Below, piece after piece: positions 5,871 through 6,371 of a DNA stretch of 6,371 bases (position 1 is its first letter; each line of letters begins with the position of its first letter). Position numbers and translations under genes: made by a program. Under the pieces are notes generated by a model, which searched no databases, was not told the DNA's origin, and was given only the letters and a program-made list of their open reading frames with translations. Location: positions 1 to 6,371 of the forward strand of contig WTCI01000203.1 of assembly GCA_013138655.1 (NCBI GenBank), written 5' to 3'. This DNA is from Desulfuromonadaceae bacterium (lineage in GTDB: Bacteria; Desulfobacterota; Desulfuromonadia; Desulfuromonadales; Geopsychrobacteraceae).

Positions 5871-6371
5871 ATGAAAAAAATTATTCTTCTGCTGTTGCTT
5901 CTGGCCCTGTGTCTGCCCGGTGCCGTGCTGGCCGCAGAAAAGAAAAAGGACCCCTTGGCGGCCTGGAAACCTGAATTCGATCCCAGCGGTGCCAAATACA
6001 CTTACATTCTCTCAAACATCTCCCACCCGGTTATCGAGGGGGTCGCTGCCGGCTACCGAATCCGTGACAAGGTCTGGGAAAAAACCAATGGTCAGATCTA
6101 TGTCGATTTCCGCCCCCTGGCACAACTCGGTGGTGAGAAAGATGTTATCAGCAAGCTGAAACTTGGTGCCGTCCAGGGGATGCTCAGCTCTTCGGTGGCC
6201 GCGGCAAACGTTGCTGATCGACTCGGTATCGTCAACCTGCCGTACGTCATTGATACCTTTGACAAGCTGGATACCTTCCGTAACGATCCTGAGCTCTGGC
6301 AACCCTTTGCCGAGGGCGCACTCACAAAAGGCATACTGGTTGCTGATGTCACCGGCTATGGCCCCTACGGT
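5871..6371 (+). CDS. Second TRAP transporter solute-binding protein, DctP family (C-terminus cut by window edge)
   Basis: The frame is open from the ATG at 5871 to the right edge, 167 codons. GGAGG (5861-5865) lies 5 bases before the ATG. A signal peptide (MKK, a Leu-rich core, cleavage near VLA-AE at residues 21-22) is followed by a short Lys-rich EKKKD linker. The mature part then tracks the upstream paralogue without gaps: DPLAAW, FDPSGAKY, GYRIRDKVW, QLGGEKDVISKL, GAVQGML, GIVNLPYVID and KGILVADVTGYG. By hand count about 94 of 141 aligned residues (two thirds) are identical, so this is an old tandem duplication and not a recent copy. The region that would hold the substrate-contacting arginine lies past the edge. 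It has its own candidate promoter and an upstream terminator, so it can be expressed separately from the first copy. TRAP permease subunits may follow it outside the window. Confidence 0.92.
   Translation, partial: MKKIILLLLLLALCLPGAVLAAEKKKDPLAAWKPEFDPSGAKYTYILSNISHPVIEGVAAGYRIRDKVWEKTNGQIYVDFRPLAQLGGEKDVISKLKLGAVQGMLSSSVAAANVADRLGIVNLPYVIDTFDKLDTFRNDPELWQPFAEGALTKGILVADVTGYGPYG

Overview
The window reads as ordinary chromosomal DNA from a Gram-negative, motile, probably anaerobic bacterium. The best guess is a Desulfobacterota relative (Desulfuromonas/Geobacter-like). This rests on moderately high GC coding sequence, GGAG-type ribosome binding sites, a periplasmic DsbC-like protein with a signal peptide, a chemoreceptor, and two DctP-type TRAP solute-binding proteins of a kind I associate with sulfate/sulfur-reducing deltaproteobacteria. 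The taxon is an inference; no rRNA or other marker gene is present.

Layout. On the minus strand, positions 2544 to 1 hold two genes in one direction. First comes a DsbC/DsbG-like periplasmic disulfide isomerase (2544-1825). After a 68-base gap with a hairpin comes a long U32-family protein (RlhA/TrhP-like RNA hydroxylation family). It begins at 1756 and runs off the left edge, with 585 residues visible. A 195-base divergent intergenic region (2545-2739) separates this pair from the plus-strand genes.

On the plus strand, a membrane-anchored methyl-accepting chemotaxis protein (2740-4452) has two transmembrane helices but almost no periplasmic loop, and its signalling tip is unusual. A strong intrinsic terminator follows it. 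Next is a complete TRAP solute-binding protein (4631-5662) with its own terminator. After a 208-base, partly AT-rich spacer with a plausible promoter comes a second, paralogous TRAP solute-binding protein (5871 onward), cut by the right edge after 167 codons.

Functionally, the two minus-strand genes look like housekeeping (periplasmic protein folding and RNA modification). The plus-strand half concerns sensing and uptake of a small organic acid-like substrate. The TRAP membrane subunits (DctQ/DctM) are not in the window and would be expected downstream. I see no mobile element, CRISPR array, rRNA or tRNA. I found no convincing new multi-gene system. The most interesting points are the chemoreceptor with a non-consensus hairpin tip and no periplasmic sensor, and the tandem diverged TRAP binding proteins beside it.
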